64,000 nt of DNA. It comes from Botryotinia globosa. Taxonomy: Eukaryota; Ascomycota; Leotiomycetes; Helotiales; Sclerotiniaceae. Positions 12,099-26,449 of the stretch are shown here, piece by piece. The position numbers and the translations under genes are program-made. Where the stretch lies: positions 1,116,001 to 1,180,000 of the forward strand of contig RCSZ01000012.1 in the NCBI GenBank assembly GCA_014898425.1. The letters are read 5' to 3'. Position 1 is the stretch's first letter, and each line of letters opens with the position of its first letter. Under the pieces are notes generated by a model. It searched no databases, was not told where the DNA came from, and was given only the letters and a program-made list of their open reading frames with translations.

Positions 12099-14425
12099 CT
12101 AAGCGCCGCTCCTATAAACCTGACTACCCTGTCCTCTAATGGCAATGGTATCTCTTCTCTGCAGCACGACCAATGCCCTCTCTAGACTCATCTCGCTAAA
12201 GCCTCTGCCCTCGCACATTTCGCGCTTGAGCGTTGCGAGAGAAGTGCTCCAGCCGACGGGCAACCGCTTCTTTAATTCTTCTTCCAATCGCGCGACTTCG
12301 TCTTGGAGCTCGCGACTTCCTTGTTGCGCGACTCCTTGTTGGACGGCGTCCATGGTGGATGCGAGGAAGAGACGGATGGCTTCGTCGACGTGGTGTTCGT
12401 GCGCGATGGGAGAGAGGGAGATTTTGGCGAGGGATTCCGTGATACGGATGATGGCTTCGAGTTGACGGACGGTGATGGGAATGGATGAGCGTTCGTTGGT
12501 GGTCATTTCGGTCGCGTGGACTTGCTTACGGATGGAGACGAAGTGGGAAGAAAGCTTTTCCGAGGCTTCTGGTGAGAGACGTGGGGCGCAACGACTGTGG
12601 GTTGTTAGTTTGGAATGTTCTAGTTATGTAGGGGACCAGTTCCTAGGAACAGTACGTACGATTTACAGTAGCTGATGTATCTCTTCATCTTTTCAACTGG
12701 AATCTCAGATTCGGCTTGTTCTTCCCTTCCTCTACCACCCATGTGAACATTCATAACGTGCCTTGCCATTTTTTCATCTTTGCCTCTTTCGTGCTCATCC
12801 TTGACGATAAAAATCATATCAAAACGCGACAAAATTGTGGTTTGGAAATCGATGTTCTCGCCTGGTGATTTGAGATCATCGTAACGTCCGAAAATAGGAT
12901 TGGCTGCAGCGAGAACCGAAGTTCGAGCGTTGAGAATCGTGGTGATACCTGCTTTAGCTATCGAAATAGTTTGTTGTTCCATAGCTTCGTGAATGGCTAC
13001 TCGATCTTCGTCACGCATTTTGTCGAACTCATCAATACATACTACACCTCCATCTGCAAGGACCATAGCTCCTCCTTCGAGGTAGAATTCTCGGGTTGAG
13101 TGATCACGTTGAACGGAGGCGGTAAGACCGGCGGCTGAGGAACCTTTTCCAGAAGTATAAATAGCGATTGGAGCGACCTTTTCGACGAATTTTAAGAGTT
13201 GAGATTTGGCAGTTCCAGGGTCACCGAGAAGAAGAACGTTAATATCACCACGGAGTTTCATACCATCAGGAAGAATCTTTTTGGATCCACCTAACAGGAG
13301 ACATGCTATCGCTTTTTTGATATCGTGGTTACCGTAAATAGATGGGGCAATGCAGGAAGCAAAAACACTGTAAAGATCAGGTCTGCGCGACATTTCGAGA
13401 AATTCTTGTTCTTCCTCTTCCGAGAATACTGCATTTCCTTTTGCAGTGTGATCGACATCGCTATGAATACCAACTGCCCTCAAGTATGGAGTTCGAATGG
13501 CAACAGCTGAAGTTGTAGAAGAGCCTTTCGTGTTCTTGTTTTGATAAATAGAAAAAATGCCGGTGATCATACATCTCGTACCGGGTACCACTCTATTTGT
13601 CAAATATCTATCGGTTGAAATAAGAACGTGTCGTGGCAGTTCTCCCACAGGGACCTGATCTGGAGCTTCCTGAAGCTTGATAATTTGTTGATCAACGAAT
13701 TGGGAAGATTCATGAACAACCACATACGGATCCATGGGACAAGGTGGATCTCCAGGCATCTTTTGTCTATCGCATATTCTGGGTAATGAAACACCAGAAA
13801 ACCCGCCATTCACTGGTAATATTTTTGTCGAGCGACAATTCCGACATTGTATATTTAGTGCTGTTGCTTTTGAGGACAGTACTGATGCCCCTATAACGAT
13901 ACCTGGTACTCGTACAAGTCGGGATATGGCGAGGGCATCTAAGTCTCGAATCGAAATCTCCGATGCTGTAGAGTGAAGGAGGAGTTGATGTTCGGGAAGG
14001 ACAATATCTCTATCCGACGGGTATACGATTCGATGTGTACATTTCTTCAATGCGCTTTCGAACTGTGTATGAATTAGACATAGCTTGCGGGTACACTGGA
14101 GGGGTTTGTTACAAGGGGTATAATCTCTGCAGGTTCTGTCGCAAGTCGGTGTGCAAGCTCTTCATTAAAGGATATCAAATGCCCAACATCAACGTCGCAA
14201 AAGTATTGTTTTAACAGAACATTTTCTCGAATTTGATCTCTGTGTGGAACTATTAGCAGGATATCGCAGACAATGAATCACTTCCTACCTGTAGATGAAG
14301 GCATTATCAATGCGGAACTGAAGAATAAATTGTTCTAGTTGAGATTGCACTTGACCTCTTGTATCTTCATTGTCGCCATACTCAGGTGGTAAAACACTCA
14401 GAGAAAACACAGATTGACGATCCAT
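12099..14425 (-). CDS. mcm5: MCM5, subunit of the MCM2-7 replicative helicase
   Basis: Four exons on the minus strand (14425-14289, 14239-14113, 14062-12660, 12594-12099) give 720 residues, the usual family length. The start MDRQSVF matches fungal MCM5. A zinc-binding segment begins with CRNC near residue 161 and its second cysteine pair lies near 185-197. The AAA+ core has Walker [10 protein letters not shown] near 368, Walker B CIDEFDKM near 430 and the arginine-finger motif SRFD near 500. A winged-helix-like C-terminal region follows. MCM5 is loaded at origins with MCM2-7 and forms the ATP-driven CMG helicase with Cdc45 and GINS. It is divergent from VPS54, with 645 bases between the two start codons. 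Every exon join is in frame, so the gene appears intact. Confidence 0.97.
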
Positions 14426-15070
14426 CTTATTGTCGGTATATTTTTGTATTGTTGAATATGAAATTGCGGGGCTATTGGCAGTGTTGATATTTGATCTGTT
14501 GTCCTGCTGTTGCTAAGTGGGCAGATCCTGAGGTTTTTGATAAGACGCGTTTCTCCTTTTTTGAACGCGACCGATTCGTGTAAAGTGGTTGCATGGAATT
14601 GCTCACCAGCCACAGTTCAATCCTCACCAGCTCTCCAGGGCTAGCCTCGAGACTCAGCCTCATTATCCCGACGGACCAATCAAATGATAGTAATGAACAT
14701 CGTTGTATCAACGGAAGGCTGAAAGAACGGAAACATCAATGAACCTTCGTACAGATGCAACAATCAATGAATTAATGAATATGCAACTTGTACGCTTCTA
14801 CGATATGACAATTTTGATACAGTCTTTCTCTCAGCTTTCTCTTTACCAGCAATGATACCCCCATAACGATTGGTTTGTCAACAAATTCGTGTTGACTACT
14901 AAATAGCTCACGAATGCGCCTCCGTGGCCTGTATTAAATAGTTTGAAGGAAGGCTTTCTCTTGGCTACTTTTCAATTCGCTTCTCTGCTGTTGTCGGTTA
15001 TAGATTGGGATTGCGCGGCTGTGGGGGAGGTTGAGGCTCGTTGTATGGTGATCAATACATAATTAGAATC
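14426..15070. promoter_or_regulatory. Divergent promoter region MCM5/VPS54
   Basis: 645 bases between two divergent start codons, so both promoters must lie here. No TATA box is obvious, as expected for housekeeping genes. A few short open frames occur and none is supported. Confidence 0.5.
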
Positions 15071-18000
15071 ATGGATCATTCCCCGGCATCGCGGTTTTCT
15101 GTGGAGAATCTTTCCCCTACTTCTCCTAGAGGTCGGAATGAATATCCTTTCCCAAGGTTTGTTGCGCAACCCAGAATCAAGTGAGATCAAAATGCTGATG
15201 ACACGCAGACCAGGTTCCTCCAATAGCAGACTTTATCCAAGGCGCGGGTCAGCGGCTAGCTCGATACATTCGATAGGGGGGACATTGGATTCGGTCTCAC
15301 AATGGCACGGGTTCAACGAATCTGAGCAGAACGGTATGTTTTGAGAACCGACGGGGAAACTAAGAAACTAACAAGTGCAAGCTATATCTACTTTGCTCCA
15401 ACCACCGATCGTTCGAACTGGTTTCATTCCCCACACTTCTGCCCCCGCATCGAGTGCACATAAACCTCCGACGGCTCGAGATATACCGCCAGTAACTCTC
15501 ACAAATATACCCCATGTCGACCCTTCGGAATTTAAGTCGTATTTAACCCAAGTGGGGGCAACTTATGATGCATTACAAAGAGCGAAAGAGAATGAGGAAG
15601 AGGGGGGAACTCAATTGCTACGGAAGGGCAACAAGGCGGACGATTTTGCGGATATCCTAGACTTAGATGTGCGGACACCAAAACTTTCTAGGAAATCTTC
15701 TCTGGCTTCTCTTGCATCGCTGGACACTCCCTCGGGATCAACTCGGAAAAAATCGAGTAGTGGAAGAAGAGCTCTACATGCGCCGACTCCCATTTCCACA
15801 GTTCCCAGCGTGTATTTTGAGGAGGACTTCCATTTGGAAAACCCTAGAACTTTTGATGTTGTCAGCGAACGCTCAGAGGTTATCCGGCCGACTACTGGCT
15901 CTCCGGATGAACGTCGAGCAAGCAATGGCTCCATAATCAACCCCAGAAAGGCACTAGCTACGAATGCTATTCTACAAGAGAAGTTATCATGGTATATGGA
16001 CACTATTGAGGTGCATCTAATATCTTCAATATCTACGGCCTCAACTTCCTTTTTCGCGGCATTGGGGTCTTTGAGAGAACTTCACTCTGAAGCAGCAGTT
16101 TCCGTAGAGAGGATCAAAACACTGAGAAAGGAATTGGAAGAGTTAGATGAAGAAATGGCTGTGGGTGGATTAAAGATTGTAAATCTGCAAAGAAGGAGAG
16201 AGAATCTGAAGCAATTGAACGATGCAGTTCAGCAACTGAAACAAATAGTAAATGCCGTTGCGAGTTGTGAATCAATGGTGGAGAATGGTGATGTGGAGCA
16301 GGCATTAGATGCCATCGACGCGCTGGAAAAACTTATCGCAGGTGAGGAGATGCTCAGCAAACCAGGCCAGCATAAGATACAGCTCCGAGACTTGAGAGGT
16401 GCCATTGCTTTGCAAGGAGTGAACAACGATTTGGATGTTCTGCGCTACCGGATTGGAAAAAGCTTTGAGTCTAGGTTTCTTCAAGCGTTACTTGGTGATC
16501 TTAGACGACATGTTGATACGGTGTCAGCCGAGGATACATTGCAGCGTTGGAGTAATGCATCTTTGAGATCAAGAGGCAACCACAGTCGCGAAACATCATC
16601 GCAACAGCCCACATATCTTACAGTTCCTGACCAGTTTCGGACAGAATTGTTATCGAATTTGGGCGGCTTGTATAGAGCAAAATGTACTTCGGTTGCAACT
16701 TCTGCGTTTAGAGAGGCCGTTTTGCGAGAGGTGCGAAATATTATTCGACGCTTCCTCCCTAGTTCTAACGATGACGATACCGATTCTATGATGTCGGTGT
16801 CTACGGTTGGAGGTGCTAGGCAAAAGAACCAACAAGAAAAGTCTATGATATTAGCTCGAAATTTACGTTCATTAGACCCAGATGATGCTGAAGAGCTCCT
16901 AAAGAAAACCTACATCCAAGTTGGCGAGACTTTGAGAAGGCTGGGAACTCAAGTGAAGGTACTTTTAGATGTCACTAGTACTCTTGGGGATCCTGACACT
17001 CCCGGGGGAGTAAAGTCGCCACCAAGAAGCCCAATTATAGGGTCAATAAACGCTAGGATGAGCCCCAGCCTAAGGGGCAATTCTGGTAGAGAATTGCAAG
17101 AAGAAATGCACCAGACGCTAGATATGTCTAATCTTCTTGGACAAGCCGTCGATATTGCTCAAGACAAAATAGTGAAGGTTCTGAGAGTACGGACAGAACA
17201 AAGCACTCATCTCTCGGTTGAAAGGTTTCTAAGATATTTCACATTGAACTTACTTTTCGCAAATGAATGCGAAGCTGTATCAGGTAGAAGTGGAACTTCA
17301 CTAAAAAATGTGGTCAACGGCCACATCAAAGATTATGTCCAACAACTAGGCGAATCAGAGCGGCAGAGTCTTGCCACAGGGATGGAAGCAGATCCTTGGA
17401 ATGCTAAAGATTTCACTGATGAAGATAAGGAACTTTTGTCTAGAATACTCTCTGCAAGCACGCAAGATGTTGAAGCCTGGAGCTCTGGTAGCAAAGTATG
17501 GCAGCCTTGTGCTGATTCACCCCTCGGGACTCAGGCTTTCCTCGCACCCCCATCGAATGGCAACCAAAAAAATGGAACATCGACACCCAATTCTACCTCT
17601 ACACCTAGTAAAGCTCAAACTCGCTCAGCAGTCATTGATGATCAATCGTACATCCTCCCTATATCTGCAATTCTTTGTCTCCACGGTCTTGCCACCCTTC
17701 TTCACCTTAATACTGGCATTCCATCCATGACCTCCGAGATCGCTACATCGATACTTTCCTACCTGACTCTATTCAATTCCCGCGTACAGCAACTGATTCT
17801 TGGTGCCGGGGCCACCACCACCGCAGGTCTTAAGAACATAACTACCAAACATCTCGCTCTCGCCGCCCAGGCCACATCTTTTATATCCGTTCTCATTCCG
17901 TACATACGTGAATACGTTCGACGTAATGCCGGAACGGGCTCTTCAGTTTCTGTTCTCATGGGCGAGTTTGACAAGATCCGCCGCGCGTATCTTGAACATC

Positions 18001-18580
18001 AACAGTTGATCTACGATAAATTCCTTAACATCATGTCTGGAAGAGCAACTGCCCATATCAAAAGCATGAAGATGATTAATTGGGACGACGGGACTCGAGA
18101 TGCTCCTATCAATACATATATGGAAACGATGACTAAAGAGACGCTTACATTGCATAAAGTCTTGAACAAGCATCTCCCTGATATGACTGTGAACATGATT
18201 ATGGAACTGGTGTTCAAAAGTTTCAGAGAGCAATTGGGGAAGGCCTTCGGGGATGTGGTTCTAGGAAGTGAAGATGCCAAGGCACGGTATGTCAATTTCC
18301 TTTCTTGCTCTGATATTCAAACGACTAATGATGAAATAGGATGCTTCGCGATGCACAATACTTCAAGACGCGTATAGGAAGTCTTGCTGGCGCAAATGAT
18401 GCAGGTGATTATATCATTAAAGTCGTACAAGATAAGAATGTTCCAAGGAACTCAACTTCGCCTTCGCCGGCGACTACATCACCTCCTGATACCCAGGCCA
18501 CTGCTCCGACCGAAGCAACGCAACCGGTTGCACAAAATGGGAATGAAAACGGGAGCAATAGCGAAAATGGGAATAGCTGA
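15071..18580 (+). CDS. vps54: VPS54, GARP tethering complex subunit
   Basis: Four exons (15071-15156, 15209-15333, 15382-18286, 18340-18580) encode 1118 residues. The first intron uses a GTTTGT donor and a CTGAT branch point; the second has a classic ACTAAC branch point. The N-terminus is low-complexity and serine/arginine-rich. A coiled-coil segment (heptad-like EEL/KEL stretches near 16100-16260) begins the VPS54 N-terminal domain, and the C-terminal VPS54-like domain ends in the conserved RMLRDAQYF...KVVQDK region followed by a variable Thr/Pro/Asn tail. With VPS51, VPS52 and VPS53 it forms GARP, which tethers endosome-derived vesicles at the trans-Golgi network. The gene converges with XRN1. 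Confident family call; the first exon is the least certain part. Confidence 0.9.
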
Positions 18581-19379
18581 AAGTCAAATCCCTTGGTTTT
18601 GTTGGAACGAGAGCCCTTGCTAAACAATCGCCTTGTAATTCATCCTATTCTGTTTAACGATGGAAGGGGTGAAATGAAGCAATGAGCAAATTAAGAGAGG
18701 AGTAACGGAATTGTAGATACCTCGGTCTCCTTGATATAATCGAGGATGTGTTGTATATTAGCGATTATTATGGATTAGCCAACTGATCGTATGATTCTAC
18801 AGTGGCTTTGAATAATCGATGACCTATTTTCACTAGTGGTTAAGATGATCTTTGTTAAGTTCCGAATTTCGACTTAGCACTGTTTCACCATTGACTACTA
18901 TATCTCACTACGTGAGCAAGAAGAGAAGAAACCCTTCAAGCATTCACGCAATCTGGCTTGCAATGTATGGTAGATTTTAGAGTTTTGATTCTCGCTATCT
19001 AACTTTTTTTTCTCTCGATTTAATATCATTCACCCCCCTTCCATACCACCGATTCGTATCTTCCCCGGAACATACCAAAGAATGATTGGTTGTTACTGCG
19101 CGCTCGTTGCATTTGAAGTCAACTGACCATCTTCTATGTCTGATATATCCGATCAAAGCATGATGCATAGTGATAATACAAGCAAAACATAAACATCCCA
19201 CTCGTGCAATCGTTAAGTTTGGTCTCGTAAAAACACCAACCAAAAATTAGACCACATGGTTCCGTTTTTCCCGATATATTATGCCATGTAACATTGTAAA
19301 AATCCTATGCCATCCAGTATCGCCATGCTTTTCCAGAAATACTAATAAAGAAAAAGTCAAGAACCAAAATATTGCAGAT
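18581..19379. other. Convergent 3' region VPS54/XRN1
   Basis: About 800 bases between two convergent stop codons. AT-rich, with short open frames only. Probably contains both 3' untranslated regions. Nothing else was recognised. Confidence 0.5.
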
Positions 19380-22300
19380 CTAAGCTTGTGGAGGATGTGG
19401 ATTACCACCTCGACCTCTCGAAGCACCGCGGCCTCTGCCACCTCGACCTCTACCTCTACCTCGTGAATCTAACGTAGATGGAGGAGGAACATTGTTGTAT
19501 GCTACGTTGCCGGCCGCAGGGTTACCACCTCTAGCTGCTGCAAATGCATTTCCGCGACCTCGGGTGCCATTGGCATTTCCGGCCGTATTCACGGGTGTCG
19601 TGTCTCGAATTACCATGCTGCTATGAATAGCTGGCGTAGCATTATCACCAGAATTTCCGTTCGTATTTCCATTGGCGAATCCACCACGGCCACGTCCACC
19701 ACGGGGTGTGAAATTTCCACGTTGGCCTGAGACAGCACCACGGAAAGAGCCTCGAAGTGGAGGGGGTGGTCCAGATTCTCTATATTGTTGACCCCGTCCA
19801 TAACCATAGCCACCATTGGCTGTCAAAGGCGTGCTAGTTGGAGCGGGTCGTTTCTCGGCTGCAGCTCTAGAACCTGCAATCAATTGCTTATTGGTAAGAT
19901 TTAGTACACTAGCAATTGGTACGGTGGAGCCACGGAATGGGGAACATCGTTCTCCAAGAGTTGTACCACTCATGAAAGTGACGTCGAATAAAACATCAAG
20001 TAGAGTAGTGCGTGGAGTGCGGGAGATTCCTACAACAGTACCACGTGTTGCAATTGGAACACGACCCGAATCTGCGACATAAACAACACGATCACCCAAA
20101 GCGAATTTCTGATTGCCGCAACGATGTTCAGCATCAGACGGCTTTAAGAGGGCACCTCGTGGAACAGCCTTCAAGGCTGTTCGTTGAGGTTGAGGGCCGT
20201 TTACCAAAGCATGTTGGGCCGCTTGCTCGATGGCCATTACGGTATCAGAGTCCAGCTGCTCGGCATCTAGAGGCACCTTTTCAAAGTTCTTAGATTCGAT
20301 GGTTTTGAGCCATGCCACAATCTCCTTGATACTAGCACCAGGGAAATCGGATTCCTCATAATCATTTCCTTGAGGCTTTCTTTGGATACCGGCAAAGAAA
20401 TTGGGAAATTTGGTCATGTACGTGCTGATGAGTTCGATAGCTTTATTGCTAAACTCCCAGCCATTGTCAGCTCGTCGAGAATAACCCAGAACTTTGAGTT
20501 TCTTGCCCTCAAATTTAAGGTTCAATCCCAAATTGACGCGGAGTTGACCTACGGCAGAGACTTGGAACGATGAGGTAATCTTGCTGAGTACCAAAGGGTG
20601 CAACCCTAGCATTTTAGCCACTGCAAAGGATGGTGTATACTGAGTAGTGTTCTTGGAATCGTGAACAATGTTTCTACCAAATTCCACTTCTTTCCCCTTG
20701 ATCGTTGACAATGATATTTGAAGTTTGTGGTCTGTATGACCTTCAACCAGTCCTGGTCGGCCATAGTTGAAATCTCCAAGGAAAAATATTCTGTCATCAA
20801 CAGGAAACTCCTCTTCTACAGGCAAAGCCGCTTTCTCTAAGAATCGCTGATCTTCGCTGGTCACTTCATCCACTACAACTTGCGAAGCATAGTCTGTGTC
20901 CTGGCCAGGTATAACAGCATATTCTTTGATGGTCGCACCGTCATCCATCTTTTTCAAGCCTTTCAACATCTCCACATGAGTTAGGGACTCTACTGGTCCA
21001 ATAATTATACCAAAACGCTTGCTGTAGGTGCTTTCAATTCTCTCCGCTTTCTTGCGGAAGTCGTCGATCTCGCGAGGTCCGTGGGGTCTAGTAATAGGTT
21101 GACCACTGGCATCTTCGGAGGGTAGATAATCAAACAATTCGTCAGAAACTTTGACAACTTTACCTTCCTGTAAGAAAGGATAGCCAACAAATACTCTTTT
21201 ACCGAGTTTCTGTTGCGCTGTCTTGACATTGGTTCGAGTCTCACAATCTTCAATCGTGACAACCATACTTTCATTGCGGCTGTCTGACTGGAAAACGTTG
21301 ACGCCGTGGAAGCCCAACGTTGCATTGTATGGAAGGTAGCCTAAACTTGGGAATCCAGCTAGAGATGCTGACCCAAGCTTGGCTCCATCCATGAGACCAT
21401 GGTAAAAATCCAAACCCTCAATTGTTGGCAAGTCGAAAATATTTTCAACGCAGTGGCAATGGGGAATATCTGGAAAGATGCCCACCAATGAAGATGGATA
21501 AGTAAAATCGACATCTGGATCATAAGTGAACTTTAAGGAGACTCCAAACTCATTCCTAAACTTCTCGGCATCACTCAATAAATTGTTCTTCGTAGCCATG
21601 GCATCCAACAATCGCTTTTCGTCGATGAATGGAATCTTGACCACGGCTTCCCACTCCATCTTCTTTCCGTTCATATCTAGCTCAAAGTCTCGAGGGTAGA
21701 AGTCGATAATAGGAGAATCGGGATTTGTCATGAGATCGTGATACACTGTTGGTACGATCTTCTTACTACGATCCGGTAGTACACCCATAAGTTGCTCAAA
21801 TGGATGGAATGGCTGACCGAGCTTGAAATTGATATCAGCTTTGAGTCCTTTTATGACATCTGATGAGATTGTTAGCTTAGCAATAGAAAACTCGAGGAAG
21901 CATACTTACCAGAAATCATCGGCGAGTAGTGATATTGATAATACCACGGCCACGATACTACACCACGATAGTAGTAGTAAAGAACCCATTGTAAACCCTG
22001 GACGTAATTTTCGCATAGTTTCGTCAACTCAGTTTCGTTCTTTCGGTCCCAATCAAATTTGCCCTCATAGTATTTGTCCTTCCACTCTTGGAACTTCTCT
22101 TCATATTTGCGATCCATCTCGGCTTGTGCCTGTTCTTTAGAAACGTCAAGAACTTCTGCTTTGTCATATTGCTTGACAATTCGCATGATGGCAAGTTGAG
22201 ATTCTTCCTCTTCCTCATCATCTTCTCCATCATCATCGGCACCGAGCTTAGCAGGGAACGAGAGTTGCATGTGACGTTCGCCAGCATCATTCTGTACCGT

Positions 22301-23646
22301 CTTCCATTCCAGGTGTAGACTCTCTGCTAAGTCCTGCGCAAATTTTCTATCTGCTGCGGGAAGCTTGTCGGATAAATCCAGTGCTTCTGAACCTCTCTTT
22401 TGAACATAGGATTTGACTTCTTTCCATATTTGTTGCTGTGCCGTGGTCATAACAAGCTTGCCCTTTTTTTTACCTTTTACCATGACGTCCTCCTTTGACA
22501 TCTGTTTAGCCTTGAACCATGATGAATCCGAACTCTCAGATTCGAAAAATCTGTACTCAACATGAGATAGCTCCTCAAGCAAGATTGCCAGTCGGCCCAT
22601 GTTAATGGCTCCCCCCTCATTGATATATCCACCACCCTTAGGCAGAACAGTCTTGTATATCTTGAACATCAACGCCAATGCTCCCTCGTTAATGTGTAAA
22701 TTCGGAAGATTCGGTAGGAAATCATTGCCAACAAAGAACGCCATGAGGATGAAATCATCAATAACGCGCTCAAGATCGAATGGAAAGCCCAGAACACCGT
22801 CCTCCTTTAACTCCTGAAACTCCAATTCTAAGTATTCTCTAACAATGCACAGATGCATCAAATAGAAATTTTGATGCTCCAACTCCTTTGACTTGGCTTT
22901 ACTCTGCCTACCAAAAGTAACTTCTTCACGAAGGAGGCAGAAATGAGGGTCGTGACTTAGCAATCCCAACATAATCAAGTCCGCATCCAAACCATAAAGA
23001 CAATGGCGTCTATTAGGATCGTAATCTGGTTGTGCTTTCTTGTGGCGAATGTACTCCATAACTTTGTGCTCTCCCTCTCCTGGAACCTCATGCCCCGAGA
23101 GCACAATTTCGGTTCCTTGCCAATCCACATCCTCTGAGATCTTCTTTGCGATAAAATATTTCAGTTGTTGGGTCAACTTTTGCATAAACTCCGTGCCTAG
23201 ATCATTAGCTTTGTAACATTAAAGTTCCCAAACAGCTTACCTGGCGTAATTGAATTGCTGTCAAATGCCTCTTCTTTCGGCATTTCCTTTCCTTCTCGAA
23301 CTGCCTTTTCTCTCGCATTCTCGACATCTAATGCTGTTCTGAATCTCCGAGCTCGCTGTTGATTCATCTTTGCGCGAGGAGCCACTCCATCCACAGCCAT
23401 GAAGAACAGCTGCTTTGGCTTGATTTTTCCGTAAAGATGCTCAATATAATTGAAAATTGCAATAAACATCTGCTCCTCCGTCATACGAAAGGTCGCATCA
23501 TCTGAGTCTTTGTGGGTACAGTTATGAATGATACCATTCATATCCAGATACAGACAGTCGAACTCTGGGATTCTATTCTCCGCAATCAACTGCGAGATCG
23601 AGGGATACCTCTCGCTCATCCATCTGAAGAACTTTGGGACACCCAT
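19380..23646 (-). CDS. xrn1: 5'-3' exoribonuclease 1 (XRN1/Kem1)
   Basis: Three exons on the minus strand (23646-23241, 23196-21910, 21859-19380) encode 1390 residues. The protein starts [15 protein letters not shown], the invariant XRN start; an upstream in-frame extension to 23880 is ignored because the family begins at this methionine. Catalytic-domain motifs follow in order: [35 protein letters not shown] and GNDFLPNLP. These carry the acidic residues that bind the two magnesium ions. PAZ/Tudor, KOW-like and SH3-like regions are expected from the family in the middle. The last 160 residues are rich in RGG/GRG and asparagine, a likely RNA-binding disordered tail. XRN1 degrades decapped mRNA in the cytoplasm. 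The length is slightly below yeast Xrn1. Divergent from HAT2. Confidence 0.96.
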
Positions 23647-24175
23647 GATGTAAAAACGATACGCAGAATGCGCGGGATGATTGAATGTTGTAAATAGTTT
23701 GCGATTTGAAGTTAATATTTGTTGAAGTGGCGCACTTTGCTTCAACCAGAAAGTGAAAGCGAGGCGCAAAACAGCTGCAGACAGGGATATTGTAGGGTGA
23801 AGGTTTGGTTCTTCTTTTTCTATCGACTGCCACGGATGGCCTGATGGGGGTGGTAAAATAATGAGAATTAATCTCTTCAAGGAATCAAGGAAAGAATCAA
23901 TTCAACTTCGTTCGAGGACATCAACAACAAGCTCTCCCACTACTCACACTAACGTCACGATTAACGCTAGCGGCCGACTGGGCCGATCCGAAGCTATAAA
24001 CGACCCACCTAATGCGCGCTGTTGGAGCGCGTCTTCCCAGTAAATTTAGTGCAACATACGGTACCAGGAGGTGTTCACAGAGTTAACATTTTGATATTTT
24101 TGAGCGCCTTTGTCAATACGAAGTGGCATTTTACAACAAACCTCCAAGGTTCTCGAGCAGGAAAAAATCGCCAAC
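23647..24175. promoter_or_regulatory. Divergent promoter region XRN1/HAT2
   Basis: 530 bases between divergent start codons, with no other gene. Contains the leaders and core promoters of both genes; no specific element could be assigned. Confidence 0.5.
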
Positions 24176-25828
<1,653 letters not shown>

Positions 25829-26047
25829 ATTTGAATGTGGAGATTGAGGCAATGAAAAATGGGATAGCCCGGATGGGAAGAAATATTGAAATACCCGAGC
25901 GTTGTCAAATGTATGAATGAATGGCAGGGGAACGAAATGAAAGGGAGTTTACGCGTTTTTTTACGATCGGTCGCGGCGTTGACTTGACGTAGGTTAGTTG
26001 GCTAGTTAGTAGATAAGCTGATAATGATAAACATATCTCAATGTAAT

Positions 26048-26449
26048 CTAATGGCGTAGTTCAAAAAGGGCAGGATGTGACTCGGTGATAGGAATGGCTT
26101 GAATACTGATGGCTTTTATCCACGTTGCTTCGTCTACATACACGTCCAAAACCGAACCTGACGGCCACTGGATAAGAATGGTACCTGCGGATCAGGATGT
26201 ATAGTATTAATATGGATACTAGCGTCATTTGGAGGCACCTGCTTTACTCCACATATTTTTCAAAGGAGTGTAATTAGAGCACTAAGGTGCAAAGTGTTAC
26301 TTTGGAAAACTTACCGGGGATGGGAGAGCTGATGATAATGCCTCTACGAAGGAACACATTAGAATGATGAGGATAGGGTTGGCAGCAATGGGACTATCAT
26401 GCTCCAAGTCATAGGAGATCTGTTGCCTGCAGGTGAGTACTCACTTCAT
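26048..26449 (-). CDS. Putative small three-exon gene, function unknown
   Basis: Minus-strand model of 56 residues: exon 1 is ATG plus two bases (26449-26445), exon 2 is 26343-26315 and exon 3 is 26184-26048. Support comes from good splice signals in register: GTGAGT donor, CTAAT branch point and CGTAG acceptor for intron 1, and GTAAGT donor and CGCAG acceptor for intron 2. The joined frame is open throughout and protein-like, with a hydrophobic core (KGIIISSPIPGTILIQWPSG) and end ALFELRH. The reading frame stays open upstream of this ATG for about 30 codons, so the true start may lie further upstream. No family was recognised. It converges with HAT2 across 219 bases. A non-coding spliced transcript is the alternative. 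Confidence 0.4.

Noticed and set aside
23647..23880. In-frame N-terminal extension of XRN1
   Set aside because: The family begins precisely at MGVPKFF, and the extension has no conservation.
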